This document shows positions 44,790-52,783 of a stretch of DNA of 64,000 bases, piece after piece; position 1 is the stretch's first letter, and each line of letters begins with the position of its first letter. The notes under the pieces are model-generated. The model saw nothing but the letters and a program-made list of their open reading frames with translations, searched no databases and was not told the DNA's origin. The DNA is from Candidatus Contubernalis alkalaceticus. Lineage in GTDB: Bacteria; Bacillota; Dethiobacteria; SKNC01. Location: assembly GCF_022558445.1 (NCBI RefSeq), contig NZ_CP054699.1, forward strand, positions 2,992,001 to 3,056,000, read 5' to 3'. The position numbers and the translations under genes were made by a program.

Positions 44790-45539
44790 ATGGCTGGTAA
44801 TAAGGAATTGATAACTGCACAGGTCCTGGCGGAAGCATTAGACCTTTCTGTAGAAACAATATGGAGATACACCAGAGAAAAAAAAATACCCTACATCGAA
44901 TTAGGCAGAAAACAGTACCGCTATAAACTTACTGATGTAGTCCGGGCGCTGAGCAATTCAACCCTTGGAGAAAAAACAGCCCCGTACAAAACCGAAACCG
45001 ATAAGAAATACACTTATCAGGACTACCTGGAGCTACCGGAAGAACCTGGCTATCGCTTCGAGATTTTGGAAGGGATATTGATAAAAGACCCCTCCCCCAA
45101 TGTTATACACCAGCGGGTTTCCCGTCGGCTGCAGCGTATCTTAGAAGATTATTTTTGGGAGGTTGACCCCAAAGGAGAAATTTTCAATGCGCCACTAGAT
45201 GTAACCTTCCACGATATTACTGTAGTCCAACCGGACCTGTTCTATGTATCAGCAGAACAAGAAAATATTGTAAAAGATACCCGGATTGACGGGCCACCTA
45301 CTCTGGTAGTTGAGGTTTTGTCCCCTTCCAACTTCCGCAAGGACAGACTGCAAAAAATGCGCATATACCAAAAAGTTCAGGTGCAGCACTACTGGATAGT
45401 GGATCCGGCGGAAAAAACCCTGGAATGCTTTTCCCTTCGGGATGACATGTATGCACTGGTGACAGCGGGAATGGATGAAGATATTGTAGAACATCCAGAT
45501 TTTTCAGGGTTAAACATTGAATTAAAAAAACTATGGTAA
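44790..45539 (+). CDS. HTH_17 - Uma2 (DUF820) fusion nuclease-fold protein
   Basis: 249 residues from ATG 44790 (GGAGGTGATAATT upstream; an earlier in-frame ATG at 44742 lacks a site). The N-terminal 60 residues are an excisionase/MerR-type winged HTH (LITAQVLAEALDLSVETIWR). The C-terminal 180 are Uma2/DUF820, a PD-(D/E)XK restriction-endonuclease-like fold; QPDLFYV, VVEVLSPS and K in LQKMRIYQK are the probable metal-binding residues. Uma2 genes are abundant and function is largely unknown. Fusion to a DNA-binding domain suggests a sequence-specific DNA role. Confidence 0.85.
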   Translation: MAGNKELITAQVLAEALDLSVETIWRYTREKKIPYIELGRKQYRYKLTDVVRALSNSTLGEKTAPYKTETDKKYTYQDYLELPEEPGYRFEILEGILIKDPSPNVIHQRVSRRLQRILEDYFWEVDPKGEIFNAPLDVTFHDITVVQPDLFYVSAEQENIVKDTRIDGPPTLVVEVLSPSNFRKDRLQKMRIYQKVQVQHYWIVDPAEKTLECFSLRDDMYALVTAGMDEDIVEHPDFSGLNIELKKLW

Positions 45540-45595
45540 AGATATTACATTACGCTCAACACAGATGCAGCCCATCAAATTTCCTAACAGTATCC

Positions 45596-45862
45596 CTAAG
45601 AGCTATGCCCGGCAATCATTTTTAATTTTTCTTCCCTGGACAATCTTTTTATACAGTATTCTCTCTGCATAGCTTCACTTTTTGTCCCAAATGTTTCATA
45701 ATACCTGACTGCTACCGGATATCTTCCCCGGGTATATTTTGCACCGTTTCCCCGGTTGTGTTCTGCCAGCCTTTTTGCTATGTCCATAGTCCAACCTGTA
45801 TATAAGGTCCCGTCCCTGCATTCCAATATATAAACATAAAACATTTGGTCAGCCTCTTTCAT
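45596..45862 (-). CDS. GIY-YIG nuclease-domain protein
   Basis: 88 residues from ATG 45862 (GAGAGG upstream). Motifs FYVYILECRDGTLYTGWT, then KRLAEHNRGNGAKYTRGR and PVAVRYYETF define the stand-alone GIY-YIG (YhbQ-type) family. Such proteins are common and their role, probably DNA nicking or repair, is poorly defined. Confidence 0.88.
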   Translation of the reverse strand: MKEADQMFYVYILECRDGTLYTGWTMDIAKRLAEHNRGNGAKYTRGRYPVAVRYYETFGTKSEAMQREYCIKRLSREEKLKMIAGHSS

Positions 45863-45947
45863 ATCAGTTGCTCCTCTCAAATATATCACCGTGATAAACT
45901 GCTGACTGCATTTATAGTTAAACCGTGTCAACTGATGGTCAAAAAGT

Positions 45948-45979
45948 AATAAGCTAAAGTCATTAACCTTTAGCTTATT
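45948..45979 (-). terminator. terminator of the DrrAB-like operon
   Basis: AATAAGCTAAAG/CTTTAGCTTATT hairpin 31 bp after the permease stop at 46010. Confidence 0.8.
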
Positions 45980-46009
45980 CTGTCTAAAAAAATCAAACCA
46001 AACACCGGC

Positions 46010-46756
46010 TTATATCTGAATTTTAGAAAACATATAAGCACCGATTATAACCAGGATAAAGCTGCTGATTGACAGTACCCCAAGATCCAACCATACCCCC
46101 ATTTGAAACTGGCCAATCAGAACACCCCGCAGCCCATCTACCCCGTAGGAAAGAGGATTTATATGAACTATGGTAGCTACTGCTGCAGGAAGATCGTTTA
46201 ACGGAAACAGCGCGCCGGAAAGGAAAAACAAGGGCATGATCATGAAATTCATAATCAACTGAAAGCCCTGCATATCCTCCAGAACCGAGGCGATTGCCGT
46301 ACCCAGAGCAGTAAAAAGTATAGCAATGAGAAACATAAAAACTAATGCCGACAGCAGCATCACCGGATTGGAAACCCGAAAACCAATTAAAAAAGATATA
46401 CCCAAAACGATTATCCCCTGGAACACGGCCACCGTGGCACCACCCAGAGTCCTACCCAGCATGATGTTAACTCTTGAAACCGGAGCCACCAGTGTTTCCT
46501 TCAAAAAACCAAACTGACGGTCCCAGATGATTTCAATTCCGTTAAACATAGATGTAAACAAAACAGTCATGGCAATAATACCGGGGACCAGAAACTCCAG
46601 ATAGTTTCCTTCCCCGGCCCTTTGAAATACCGGCCCAAAACCAAACCCCAGAGCAAAGAGAAAAAGCAGAGGCTGACCAAGGGCACCTATTATCCGGGGT
46701 TTAGAACGATAATACCTCTTCAATTGACGCAGCCAGAGTATATAAATAACATTCAT
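46010..46756 (-). CDS. ABC-2 type exporter permease (DrrB-like)
   Basis: 248 residues with six hydrophobic helices and the ABC-2 signature around NPLSYGVDGLRGVLIG. It lies 1 bp after the ATPase gene and has AGGTGG before its ATG. The pair exports lipophilic compounds or drugs; the substrate is unknown. Confidence 0.9.
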   Translation of the reverse strand: MNVIYILWLRQLKRYYRSKPRIIGALGQPLLFLFALGFGFGPVFQRAGEGNYLEFLVPGIIAMTVLFTSMFNGIEIIWDRQFGFLKETLVAPVSRVNIMLGRTLGGATVAVFQGIIVLGISFLIGFRVSNPVMLLSALVFMFLIAILFTALGTAIASVLEDMQGFQLIMNFMIMPLFFLSGALFPLNDLPAAVATIVHINPLSYGVDGLRGVLIGQFQMGVWLDLGVLSISSFILVIIGAYMFSKIQI

Positions 46757-46757
46757 A

Positions 46758-47609
46758 CTACCACCTACCCCTCATCATTTTATTAACCATTCGATTTTTA
46801 TTTTCCGCTTCCTCTTCCCTTATCTCCTTGCCCGTCAATGCCAGGAAGGCCTCCTCCAGAGATTTTGTACCGGTTCGTTCAGCTAATTCTTTAGGAGAGC
46901 CCTGGGCGATTATTTTACCATGGTCAATAACAGCTACAGTGTCTGCCGAACGTTCAGCTTCTTCCATCATATGTGTCGTAAAAAATACGGTGATATTTTC
47001 CTTTTGGTTCAATTCCCTTATATGTTCCCAGAGCAGATTTCGGGTCTGGGGATCAAGCCCCAGGGTGGGTTCGTCCAGAAAGAATATCTGCGGCAGGTGC
47101 AGCAATCCCCTGGCAATTTCCAATCTACGTTTCATACCCCCGGAGAATTTTTTAACCAGCTCATCTTTCCGATCCCAAAGCTGCACCAGTTCAAGCAGCA
47201 TTTTAGTGCGCTCATCCCGGGAATTTTTAGGCATGCTGTACAGCACCCCGTGAAGAATCATATTTTCATAAGCGGTCAGCTCATTATCCAGGCTGGGGTC
47301 CTGAAACACAATGCCAAAAGAGCGTCGGGCCGCGTCCTGCTCCCGAACCGGATCATAACCATTTAGGATTATCTGACCGCTGGTGGGGACCAACAATGTA
47401 GTCAACATTTTAATGGTGGTGGTTTTACCGGCACCATTGGGACCCAGAAAAGCAAATATTTCCCCCGTTTTCACACTGATAGAAATATTATCAACAGCTG
47501 AAAATTCCCCATACTTTTTCACCAGATCCGTTACCTGGATGATGGGCTCCTCCATATCATTACTGCTCATCTCTTTATCCTCCAATATTTCTTTTTTTTG
47601 TCCAGCCAT
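46758..47609 (-). CDS. ABC exporter ATPase (DrrA-like)
   Basis: About 283 residues from ATG 47609 (GGAG 8 nt upstream; an in-frame start at 47645 is weaker). Walker A GPNGAGKTTTIKML, signature FSGGMKRRLEIARGLLH, Walker B IFFLDEPTLGLD and H-loop TTHMMEEAE are complete, followed by the DrrA-type extension (LEEAFLALTGKEIREEEAE). Upstream on the same strand is a TetR gene, so the exporter is probably drug-inducible. Confidence 0.92.
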   Translation of the reverse strand: MAGQKKEILEDKEMSSNDMEEPIIQVTDLVKKYGEFSAVDNISISVKTGEIFAFLGPNGAGKTTTIKMLTTLLVPTSGQIILNGYDPVREQDAARRSFGIVFQDPSLDNELTAYENMILHGVLYSMPKNSRDERTKMLLELVQLWDRKDELVKKFSGGMKRRLEIARGLLHLPQIFFLDEPTLGLDPQTRNLLWEHIRELNQKENITVFFTTHMMEEAERSADTVAVIDHGKIIAQGSPKELAERTGTKSLEEAFLALTGKEIREEEAENKNRMVNKMMRGRW

Positions 47610-47669
47610 TTTCAAACTCCATGTTGTATAACTTTTTAATGACAAAAATACAATTTATGCCAAGAAAAA

Positions 47670-48350
47670 TTATTGGCTGTTATTCTGCATAGATTGATCT
47701 TTAAAATATTCCGCCACCTGTGTTGTGTTGATAAGACTGCCTTTGGCTCCCAAGATTCTTTCAACTGCCTCCCGGTAAGCTTCAATCTTTCGGTTAACAA
47801 TATCAATGTTATCAAGATTTTTTTCTACATTATAGGAAAGTCCCACCACAGACATCTTCAATATAATTAATAAATTTATTATCTGCTCCGCTGCTTCTTC
47901 AGGATAACAAGTATCAAAAATACCCTCCTTGATTCCCTGCTGGATTATAATTTTATAGGGCTGGCGCAGCATTTTTATCTTGTTTTCTACTATTTTACGC
48001 CGAAATTTTACGTTTCCCTCATCTTTAAACACAATAAAAAGCTTTTTACGTTTCTCTATATTAGAATCCTGATGCATTAATACTTCATTAAAAATTTTGG
48101 TAAGCTTCTCACCAGCACTCAACTGATTGTTATGTGCTATCTTTCGGCTCAATGTAATTTCTTCTTCAATATGACAAAACACCACTTCTCTCAGTATGTC
48201 TTCCTTTGACTTAAAATAATGATAAAATGCCCCTTTAGACGCATTAAGCCTGCCGACAATATCATTAACAGTTGTTTTGTCATAACCCTTTTCATAAAAT
48301 AATTCCAGGGCAGCAGCCAAGAATTCCTGTTTTCGACCACTATCATGCAT
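47670..48350 (-). CDS. TetR/AcrR-family regulator of the ABC exporter
   Basis: 226 residues, HTH GYDKTTVNDIVGRLNASKGAFYHYFKSKEDIL. It precedes the exporter genes by about 60 bp on the same strand. A palindrome ACCGAC-G-GTCGGT (48448-48460) lies about 100 bp upstream and is the likely autoregulatory operator. Confidence 0.9.
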   Translation of the reverse strand: MHDSGRKQEFLAAALELFYEKGYDKTTVNDIVGRLNASKGAFYHYFKSKEDILREVVFCHIEEEITLSRKIAHNNQLSAGEKLTKIFNEVLMHQDSNIEKRKKLFIVFKDEGNVKFRRKIVENKIKMLRQPYKIIIQQGIKEGIFDTCYPEEAAEQIINLLIILKMSVVGLSYNVEKNLDNIDIVNRKIEAYREAVERILGAKGSLINTTQVAEYFKDQSMQNNSQ

Positions 48351-48447
48351 TTTTCAATTCACCTTCCTTAATAATCCCCATGACTTACGCCAGCCAGGTG
48401 TTTTAAGGTGCTCTTTGATAAAGAAAACCCCACCAGCCAAAAAAAGA

Positions 48448-48460
48448 CCGACGGTCGGTT
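48448..48460. promoter_or_regulatory. TetR-type operator
   Basis: ACCGAC-G-GTCGGT perfect palindrome in an otherwise AT-rich spacer upstream of the tetR at 47670. Confidence 0.7.
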
Positions 48461-48512
48461 GGTTTCATTATAGTTTTAAACTATCCATAAGTCAAGTGAA
48501 CAGGTAAAATTA

Positions 48513-48553
48513 AAAATAAGCCCCTTTAAATCTTTAAAATAGAGGCTTATTTT
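48513..48553 (-). terminator. terminator of the gene at 48558
   Basis: AAAATAAGCC/GGCTTATTTT stem immediately past the stop codon. Confidence 0.8.
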
Positions 48554-48557
48554 CACT

Positions 48558-48848
48558 TTACTTCTCTTCTCTTTTTTTGGGAATATTTTCATCTATATCT
48601 TCCGGGTTGAAGAGAGAAAACTCCCGGTCGATGTATTTTAAAATGTGACTTTCCAGTTTCATGTAGGTCAAAGAAATTTTTATTTGAGCGTTAATCACAT
48701 TATTTACCACCTCAATCATATTTCCCTCCCTGAAACCCTCTTCATGTTCTTTCATAACCAAATTCGCTATTTCTGCTTCATGAATCGCCGTAAAATACTG
48801 TTTCTGCAGCTTCCAGAAAGTTTTTTGAGCTTGATCGTGTCCGGACAA
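48558..48848 (-). CDS. small helical protein of unknown function (96 aa)
   Basis: Starts at TTG 48848 (AAGGGGGGAAGGGA upstream). All-helical and charged, with QAQKTFWKLQKQYFTAIHEAE and a Glu/Lys-rich C-terminus; no membrane segment or signal. Not recognised. It lies near the spoVA operon, separated by a repeat and terminators, so it is probably its own unit and perhaps spore-related by location only. Confidence 0.6.
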   Translation of the reverse strand: MSGHDQAQKTFWKLQKQYFTAIHEAEIANLVMKEHEEGFREGNMIEVVNNVINAQIKISLTYMKLESHILKYIDREFSLFNPEDIDENIPKKREEK

Positions 48849-48944
48849 TCCCTTCCCCCCTTTCCTGCCTCTGCAATTAATACAAATAATATTATGAAAC
48901 CGCCCGAAACCACTAATTTTTCAAAAATTTATCTTATTTTTAGG

Positions 48945-49051
48945 TTATTAGACCCCACCTCTAAGCGTTAGCGTAGGTGGGGCTTAAAATCTGGTGAAGT
49001 AGAGTCTCCACCTGATTCTCCGATTTTAAAGCTTGCTGAAACTAGTTCACT
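48945..49051 (-). repeat. three-hairpin intergenic repeat, copy 4
   Basis: Minus-oriented copy of the 107-bp unit, with CCCCACCTCTAAGCGTTAGC reading on the plus strand. The remaining 48849-49162 has no other recognised content. Confidence 0.9.
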
Positions 49052-49162
49052 ATTAATATTCCACGTTATGCAATCACCTTCAGATATGTTCCAGATTAAA
49101 ATATGTAACTCTCTTAAAAAAACAGGTTCGATTAAAGAGAAGGACAATTACTGCATTAAAAA

Positions 49163-49189
49163 ACTGAAAGGCAGCTGCTACCTTTCAGT
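49163..49189 (-). terminator. terminator of the spoVA-type operon
   Basis: ACTGAAAGGCAGC/CTACCTTTCAGT hairpin followed by six T on the minus strand; 17 bp past the DUF1657 stop. Confidence 0.85.
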
Positions 49190-49205
49190 CGTAGTTTTTT
49201 ATAAA

Positions 49206-49406
49206 TTAGTTATATTGGGGCTCCTGTTCCTGGATGTACTTTTGTCTTTGTTCTAATTTAGTCAGCGCATCCTCCATAGTTTGAGCTAATTCTTCAAAAG
49301 TCTTTTTAGCCTGTTGATCCTGGGTTTCCAGGGCACAGGTCTTCATGCTGGCCGCGGCGCTCTGCACACCGGCAATAGCCTGCTGAATTTGAGTTCCTAC
49401 AGTCAT
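49206..49406 (-). CDS. DUF1657 protein, second copy
   Basis: 66 residues starting MTVGTQIQQAIAGVQSAAAS (AGGAGGTGAAA upstream). Two amphipathic helices typical of DUF1657. It is the last gene of the spoVA-type operon. In Bacillus spoVA2mob operons two DUF1657 genes flank the SpoVA genes in the same way. Confidence 0.88.
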   Translation of the reverse strand: MTVGTQIQQAIAGVQSAAASMKTCALETQDQQAKKTFEELAQTMEDALTKLEQRQKYIQEQEPQYN

Positions 49407-49576
49407 AGATTTCACCTCCTGTTGTTTTGTCTGTTTACTTCGTTGCAATTTTTATCCTCCTGCGCACATATGACGTTACTTAAGCGTTACTTTTTAAAAA
49501 TAGAGTTTCTGCTGCTTACACTTTTCTGTAATGCCCTGTTAACCAAGCTTCGTTATCATTTGAAAAAATTTTTTCA

Positions 49577-49930
49577 CTATCCTTTCGGTTTAAAAATCAA
49601 AGCTGCCATAAACCCAAAAATAATGGCTGCTGAAATACCTGCACTGGTAACTTCAAAAATGCCAGTGAGAACCCCAACAATTCCAGTCCTCTCTGCCTCC
49701 GACAGGGCACCCTTAACCAAGGAATTACCAAAACTGCTGATGGGAACCGAGGCGCCGGCGCCGGCAAATTCAATCAGTGGTTCATAAAGGCCCAACCCCC
49801 CCAGCACCGCTCCCGCTACCACCAGCGTAACGGTAGTATGAGCCGGAGTCAATTTCCCTACGTCCATCAAAAGCTGGCCTATTACACAGATTGCCCCCCC
49901 TACCAAAAATGCATATAAAAATTGTTCCAT
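49577..49930 (-). CDS. spoVAE: SpoVAE (AEb-type) membrane protein
   Basis: 117 residues, four hydrophobic helices with [16 protein letters not shown] and [19 protein letters not shown]. SpoVAE is part of the spore inner-membrane channel that moves dipicolinic acid. Paralogous in sequence to SpoVAC at 50951, which shares the GGxIxxxGQ and GAGxxVPxxxFxN motifs. Confidence 0.92.
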   Translation of the reverse strand: MEQFLYAFLVGGAICVIGQLLMDVGKLTPAHTTVTLVVAGAVLGGLGLYEPLIEFAGAGASVPISSFGNSLVKGALSEAERTGIVGVLTGIFEVTSAGISAAIIFGFMAALIFKPKG

Positions 49931-49945
49931 TTTAAACTTGCTCCT

Positions 49946-50950
49946 TTAATGATTTTCTATGGACACCGCGTGGGCAACGCAGGGTATGCTTTCTTTTTGC
50001 TGAAAAGAAAGGGGAGAGAGCAGTGCACCGGTAGCCACAACCAATATTTTGTTCAGCTCCCCCTTTTTCATGCGGTTTAAAAGATGACCGTAAGTTACCA
50101 CAGCAGAACAGGCACAACCGCTTCCTCCGGCAATCACCGGCTGATCTTTTTTATATATTAAGAGTCCGCAGTCAGTAAATTTTTCCTCCGGCACATCAAT
50201 ATTATGTTCCTTGAACAAATCTACAGCAATCCGATGCCCCACCTGGGCAAGATCGCCGGTGGCAATCAAGTCATAATACGAAGAATCCCTCTGCAAGTCC
50301 CTGAAATGTGCCTCAATGGTATCTACAGCCGCAGGAGCCATAGCTGCACCCATATTAAAAGGGTCGGACAGCCCCATGTCAATCACTCTGCCTATGGTAG
50401 CAGAAGTAACCCTGGGCCCCTCTCCTTTTAGTCCCACCAGGGCTGCCCCGGCTCCAGTTACTGTCCACTGAGCTGTAGGAGGTTTTTGAGCCCCGTATTC
50501 CGTAGGATAACGGAACTGTTTCTCCGCCGCCCCATTATGACTGGAGGTAGCGGCCAAAATTAAATTAGCAGATCCGCTGTCCACCAGCTGAGCGCCTAAA
50601 GCCAATCCCTCCATAGAACAGGAGCAGGCCCCAAACATACCTATATAGGGAATGGAAAGGGTTCGGGCTGCAAAATTGCTGGCAATAATTTGGTTAATTA
50701 AATCACCACTTAAAAAAAACTGAACATCCTCTTTCCTTTTACCGGCTTTATCAATAGCTTTTTCACAAGCCTGCTCCAGCAGTTTTATCTCTGCCTTTTC
50801 ATAGCTGGGCTGTCCCAACCATATATCATCGTGAAGAATATCAATTTCCCGGGCCAGGGCTCCCTGTGCTTCAAAGGGCCCCCCTACAGTGGCCGCAGCC
50901 AGAATTACCGGTTCATTTTCAAATAACCATGACTGGTGTCCCTTAAGCAG
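49946..50950 (-). CDS. spoVAD: SpoVAD, thiolase-fold protein, apparently starting at CTG
   Basis: 334 residues if translation begins at CTG 50950, directly after the SpoVAC stop (TAG-CTG). The protein then opens LLKGHQSWLFENEPVILAA, matching the family start, and its length agrees with the Bacillus protein of about 338. There is no ATG, GTG or TTG in this frame before TTG 50818, which would remove about 44 conserved residues. GGGGGCG 7-10 nt upstream could serve as the ribosome site. SpoVAD binds dipicolinic acid. Core motifs: FFLSGDLINQIIASNFAAR, GMFGACSCSME. Confidence 0.88.
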   Translation of the reverse strand: MLKGHQSWLFENEPVILAAATVGGPFEAQGALAREIDILHDDIWLGQPSYEKAEIKLLEQACEKAIDKAGKRKEDVQFFLSGDLINQIIASNFAARTLSIPYIGMFGACSCSMEGLALGAQLVDSGSANLILAATSSHNGAAEKQFRYPTEYGAQKPPTAQWTVTGAGAALVGLKGEGPRVTSATIGRVIDMGLSDPFNMGAAMAPAAVDTIEAHFRDLQRDSSYYDLIATGDLAQVGHRIAVDLFKEHNIDVPEEKFTDCGLLIYKKDQPVIAGGSGCACSAVVTYGHLLNRMKKGELNKILVVATGALLSPLSFQQKESIPCVAHAVSIENH

Positions 50951-51430
50951 CTAAATCGCCCCCAGTTCCATGAAAATCAATTTGATAATGGCTATCACAA
51001 AGGCAGCAAAAACCCCGTAAGTAATTACCGGGCCGGCTATTTTAAACATGTTTCCCCCTACCCCCAGCACAAAACCTTCACTACGGTGCTCAATGGCTGA
51101 TGAGGCAATGGTGTTGGCAAAGCCGGTTACCGGGACAATGGTGCCTGCTCCCGCCCATTGGGCAAGATGATCATATACTCCCAATCCCGTAAGCAGAGCA
51201 GCAATTATGATAAGCACAGCTACCGTAGGATTACTGGCAGAAACATCGGTAAAGTCAAAAAAGGTTACAAAAATCCAATGGAAAAATTGGCCGATGGTGC
51301 TGATAATTCCACCCACCAGGAAAGCTCTGGCGCTGTTCAAGAGAACGGGCCGCTTGGGTTCCCGGGCCTGGGCAAAAACCTGATACTGCTGCTGCGTAGG
51401 GCTTAACTTCTTTTTCTTTTGATTTGACAT
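50951..51430 (-). CDS. spoVAC: SpoVAC membrane protein
   Basis: 159 residues from ATG 51430 (GAGGATGG upstream). After a basic N-terminus come five hydrophobic helices with RAFLVGGIISTIGQFF and GAGTIVPVTGFANTIASSAIEH. SpoVAC forms a mechanosensitive-like channel in the spore membrane. Its stop codon is adjacent to the SpoVAD start. Confidence 0.93.
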   Translation of the reverse strand: MSNQKKKKLSPTQQQYQVFAQAREPKRPVLLNSARAFLVGGIISTIGQFFHWIFVTFFDFTDVSASNPTVAVLIIIAALLTGLGVYDHLAQWAGAGTIVPVTGFANTIASSAIEHRSEGFVLGVGGNMFKIAGPVITYGVFAAFVIAIIKLIFMELGAI

Positions 51431-51464
51431 AAGTAAACCATCCTCATTATATTTGAACATTTTT

Positions 51465-52319
51465 TTACCGTAATAATTGCGGCCTCAATTTTTGCAGTAA
51501 ACCCTCCAGCCTTTGAGCATCTCCGGAAAATACATCCTTTGCCTCTTGGTCTTCTGTCTCCAGGGCATACCCGGATAGCTCGGCCTGTGCCTTTTCCAGG
51601 TTAGCATAAAGCAATTCCCTGACCTTTGGCTGAGAAACACTTACTGTATCGTCAAAAAGGTCAACATATAATTCCCCTACGGTATCCATCTGGCCGACAA
51701 AAACATTTTCCAGGGAAATGCCCATAGTTTCCAGCTGCTGTTCCAACCAGTTCCGGTTCAACCCCATTTCTGTCAAAGGTTCGTTTAATACACTGCCATC
51801 TAAAATTACCGTCTGCGGTTCTGTCTGAGGAGAAACCTTCCACTCCAAATCCTTAGGGGTTATTGGCTTTTTATCAGACTTTAATACCATATTAATATCT
51901 CCCGTAGCTTCCATAACGGCAAACTCTACATCGTTCAGGTTGAAAACATTTTTATAGCGAAGTTCTCTCAGCAGGTCTTCCCCGGTAAGCCTCACCTGAT
52001 TTAAATTCTCTTCCATGATTGTTCCTTCCTTAATCAGCACGGTTTCCCGGCCGTTCACCACGTCATGGACAAATTTGCTTCGTACAGACAAAACCTCCAA
52101 CCCTATGGGAAGCAGAGTAAAAACAGCCAAAACTACAACCCCCAGGAAAAGATTTAGGGCACCCACTGCGGTAAAAACGGCAGTTACTCCAATCATCACA
52201 TAGATGATAAATTTAAAGGGAATCAAGCGGGAGGGGTTTCTCTTCCCCATGATTCGAACCAAAAATAAAACTAAAAACAATAATAATATTGACCTCAGTA
52301 TTACTATCCATATAGGCAT
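51465..52319 (-). CDS. DUF421 (YetF-like) membrane protein with C-terminal DUF1657-like helices (2Duf)
   Basis: 284 residues: three N-terminal helices and the DUF421 soluble domain (GRETVLIKEGTIMEENL). The last 50 residues (VRELLYANLEKAQAELSGYALETED region) repeat the DUF1657 pattern. This two-domain architecture is the 2Duf protein of Bacillus spoVA2mob elements, where it raises spore heat resistance. It lies between DUF1657 and SpoVAC, as there. Confidence 0.88.
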   Translation of the reverse strand: MPIWIVILRSILLLFLVLFLVRIMGKRNPSRLIPFKFIIYVMIGVTAVFTAVGALNLFLGVVVLAVFTLLPIGLEVLSVRSKFVHDVVNGRETVLIKEGTIMEENLNQVRLTGEDLLRELRYKNVFNLNDVEFAVMEATGDINMVLKSDKKPITPKDLEWKVSPQTEPQTVILDGSVLNEPLTEMGLNRNWLEQQLETMGISLENVFVGQMDTVGELYVDLFDDTVSVSQPKVRELLYANLEKAQAELSGYALETEDQEAKDVFSGDAQRLEGLLQKLRPQLLR

Positions 52320-52334
52320 TTTTATCTTGCTCCC

Positions 52335-52541
52335 TTAATTTCCCTTATATTGTGGTTCTTCAAACTCTATCTTTTTCAACCTATCTTCTAAACTGTTAAT
52401 AATCTCACCAGTAGTTTCCAAAGATTCTTGAAAAATATTGCGCAGTTCTTCCTCCTGGCTTTGCAGTGCATAGGTTCTGATGGTTCCCTGAGCACTTTTC
52501 AAACTGGCCAACGTCTGTTTTAATTGTGAAGCAACAGTCAT
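52335..52541 (-). CDS. DUF1657 protein, first copy
   Basis: 68 residues, MTVASQLKQTLASLKSAQGT, two amphipathic helices. It opens the spoVA-type operon with GAGGTGAG upstream and a forespore-type promoter. Confidence 0.9.
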   Translation of the reverse strand: MTVASQLKQTLASLKSAQGTIRTYALQSQEEELRNIFQESLETTGEIINSLEDRLKKIEFEEPQYKGN

Positions 52542-52560
52542 TTTTATCTCACCTCGCCTT

Positions 52561-52590
52561 TAGTATCTAAAAAAAAATGAATCTTTATTC
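52561..52590 (-). promoter_or_regulatory. sigma-G/F-type promoter of the spoVA operon
   Basis: GAATAA (52585-52590), 17 bp, GATACTA (52561-52567) on the minus strand, one mismatch from the CATACTA -10 of forespore sigma factors. Confidence 0.65.
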
Positions 52591-52628
52591 GCTTATAAAA
52601 TAAATAAAAATATTACCGTTAAAAAAAA

Positions 52629-52682
52629 CAAGAAGCTCTAACCCTGGCAGATGACCCTAAAGTCCTGCAGATTGCTTCTTTT
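52629..52682 (+). other. imperfect hairpin between spoVA and nitrilase genes
   Basis: AAGAAGC and GCTTCTT close a long stem with inner CTGGCAG/CTGCAG-like pairing. It could be a terminator or a leader structure for the plus-strand genes. Confidence 0.35.
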
Positions 52683-52783
52683 AAAAAAACCCATAAATGT
52701 GTTTAAAATGGAAGGTTGTCTGACTAAAGAAGGAAAAATAGACAGAAATATTGAAATATTAAGTAATGGAAAGGGGCAGGATT

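Noticed and set aside
46828-47366. Two long plus-strand open frames (141 and 148 codons)
   Set aside because: Both are antisense to the DrrA-like ATPase, whose motifs are complete.
49314-49787. 157-codon plus-strand frame
   Set aside because: It overlaps DUF1657 and SpoVAE on the other strand and lacks a ribosome binding site.
50818-50820. TTG as the SpoVAD start
   Set aside because: It would delete about 44 residues that match the family N-terminus.
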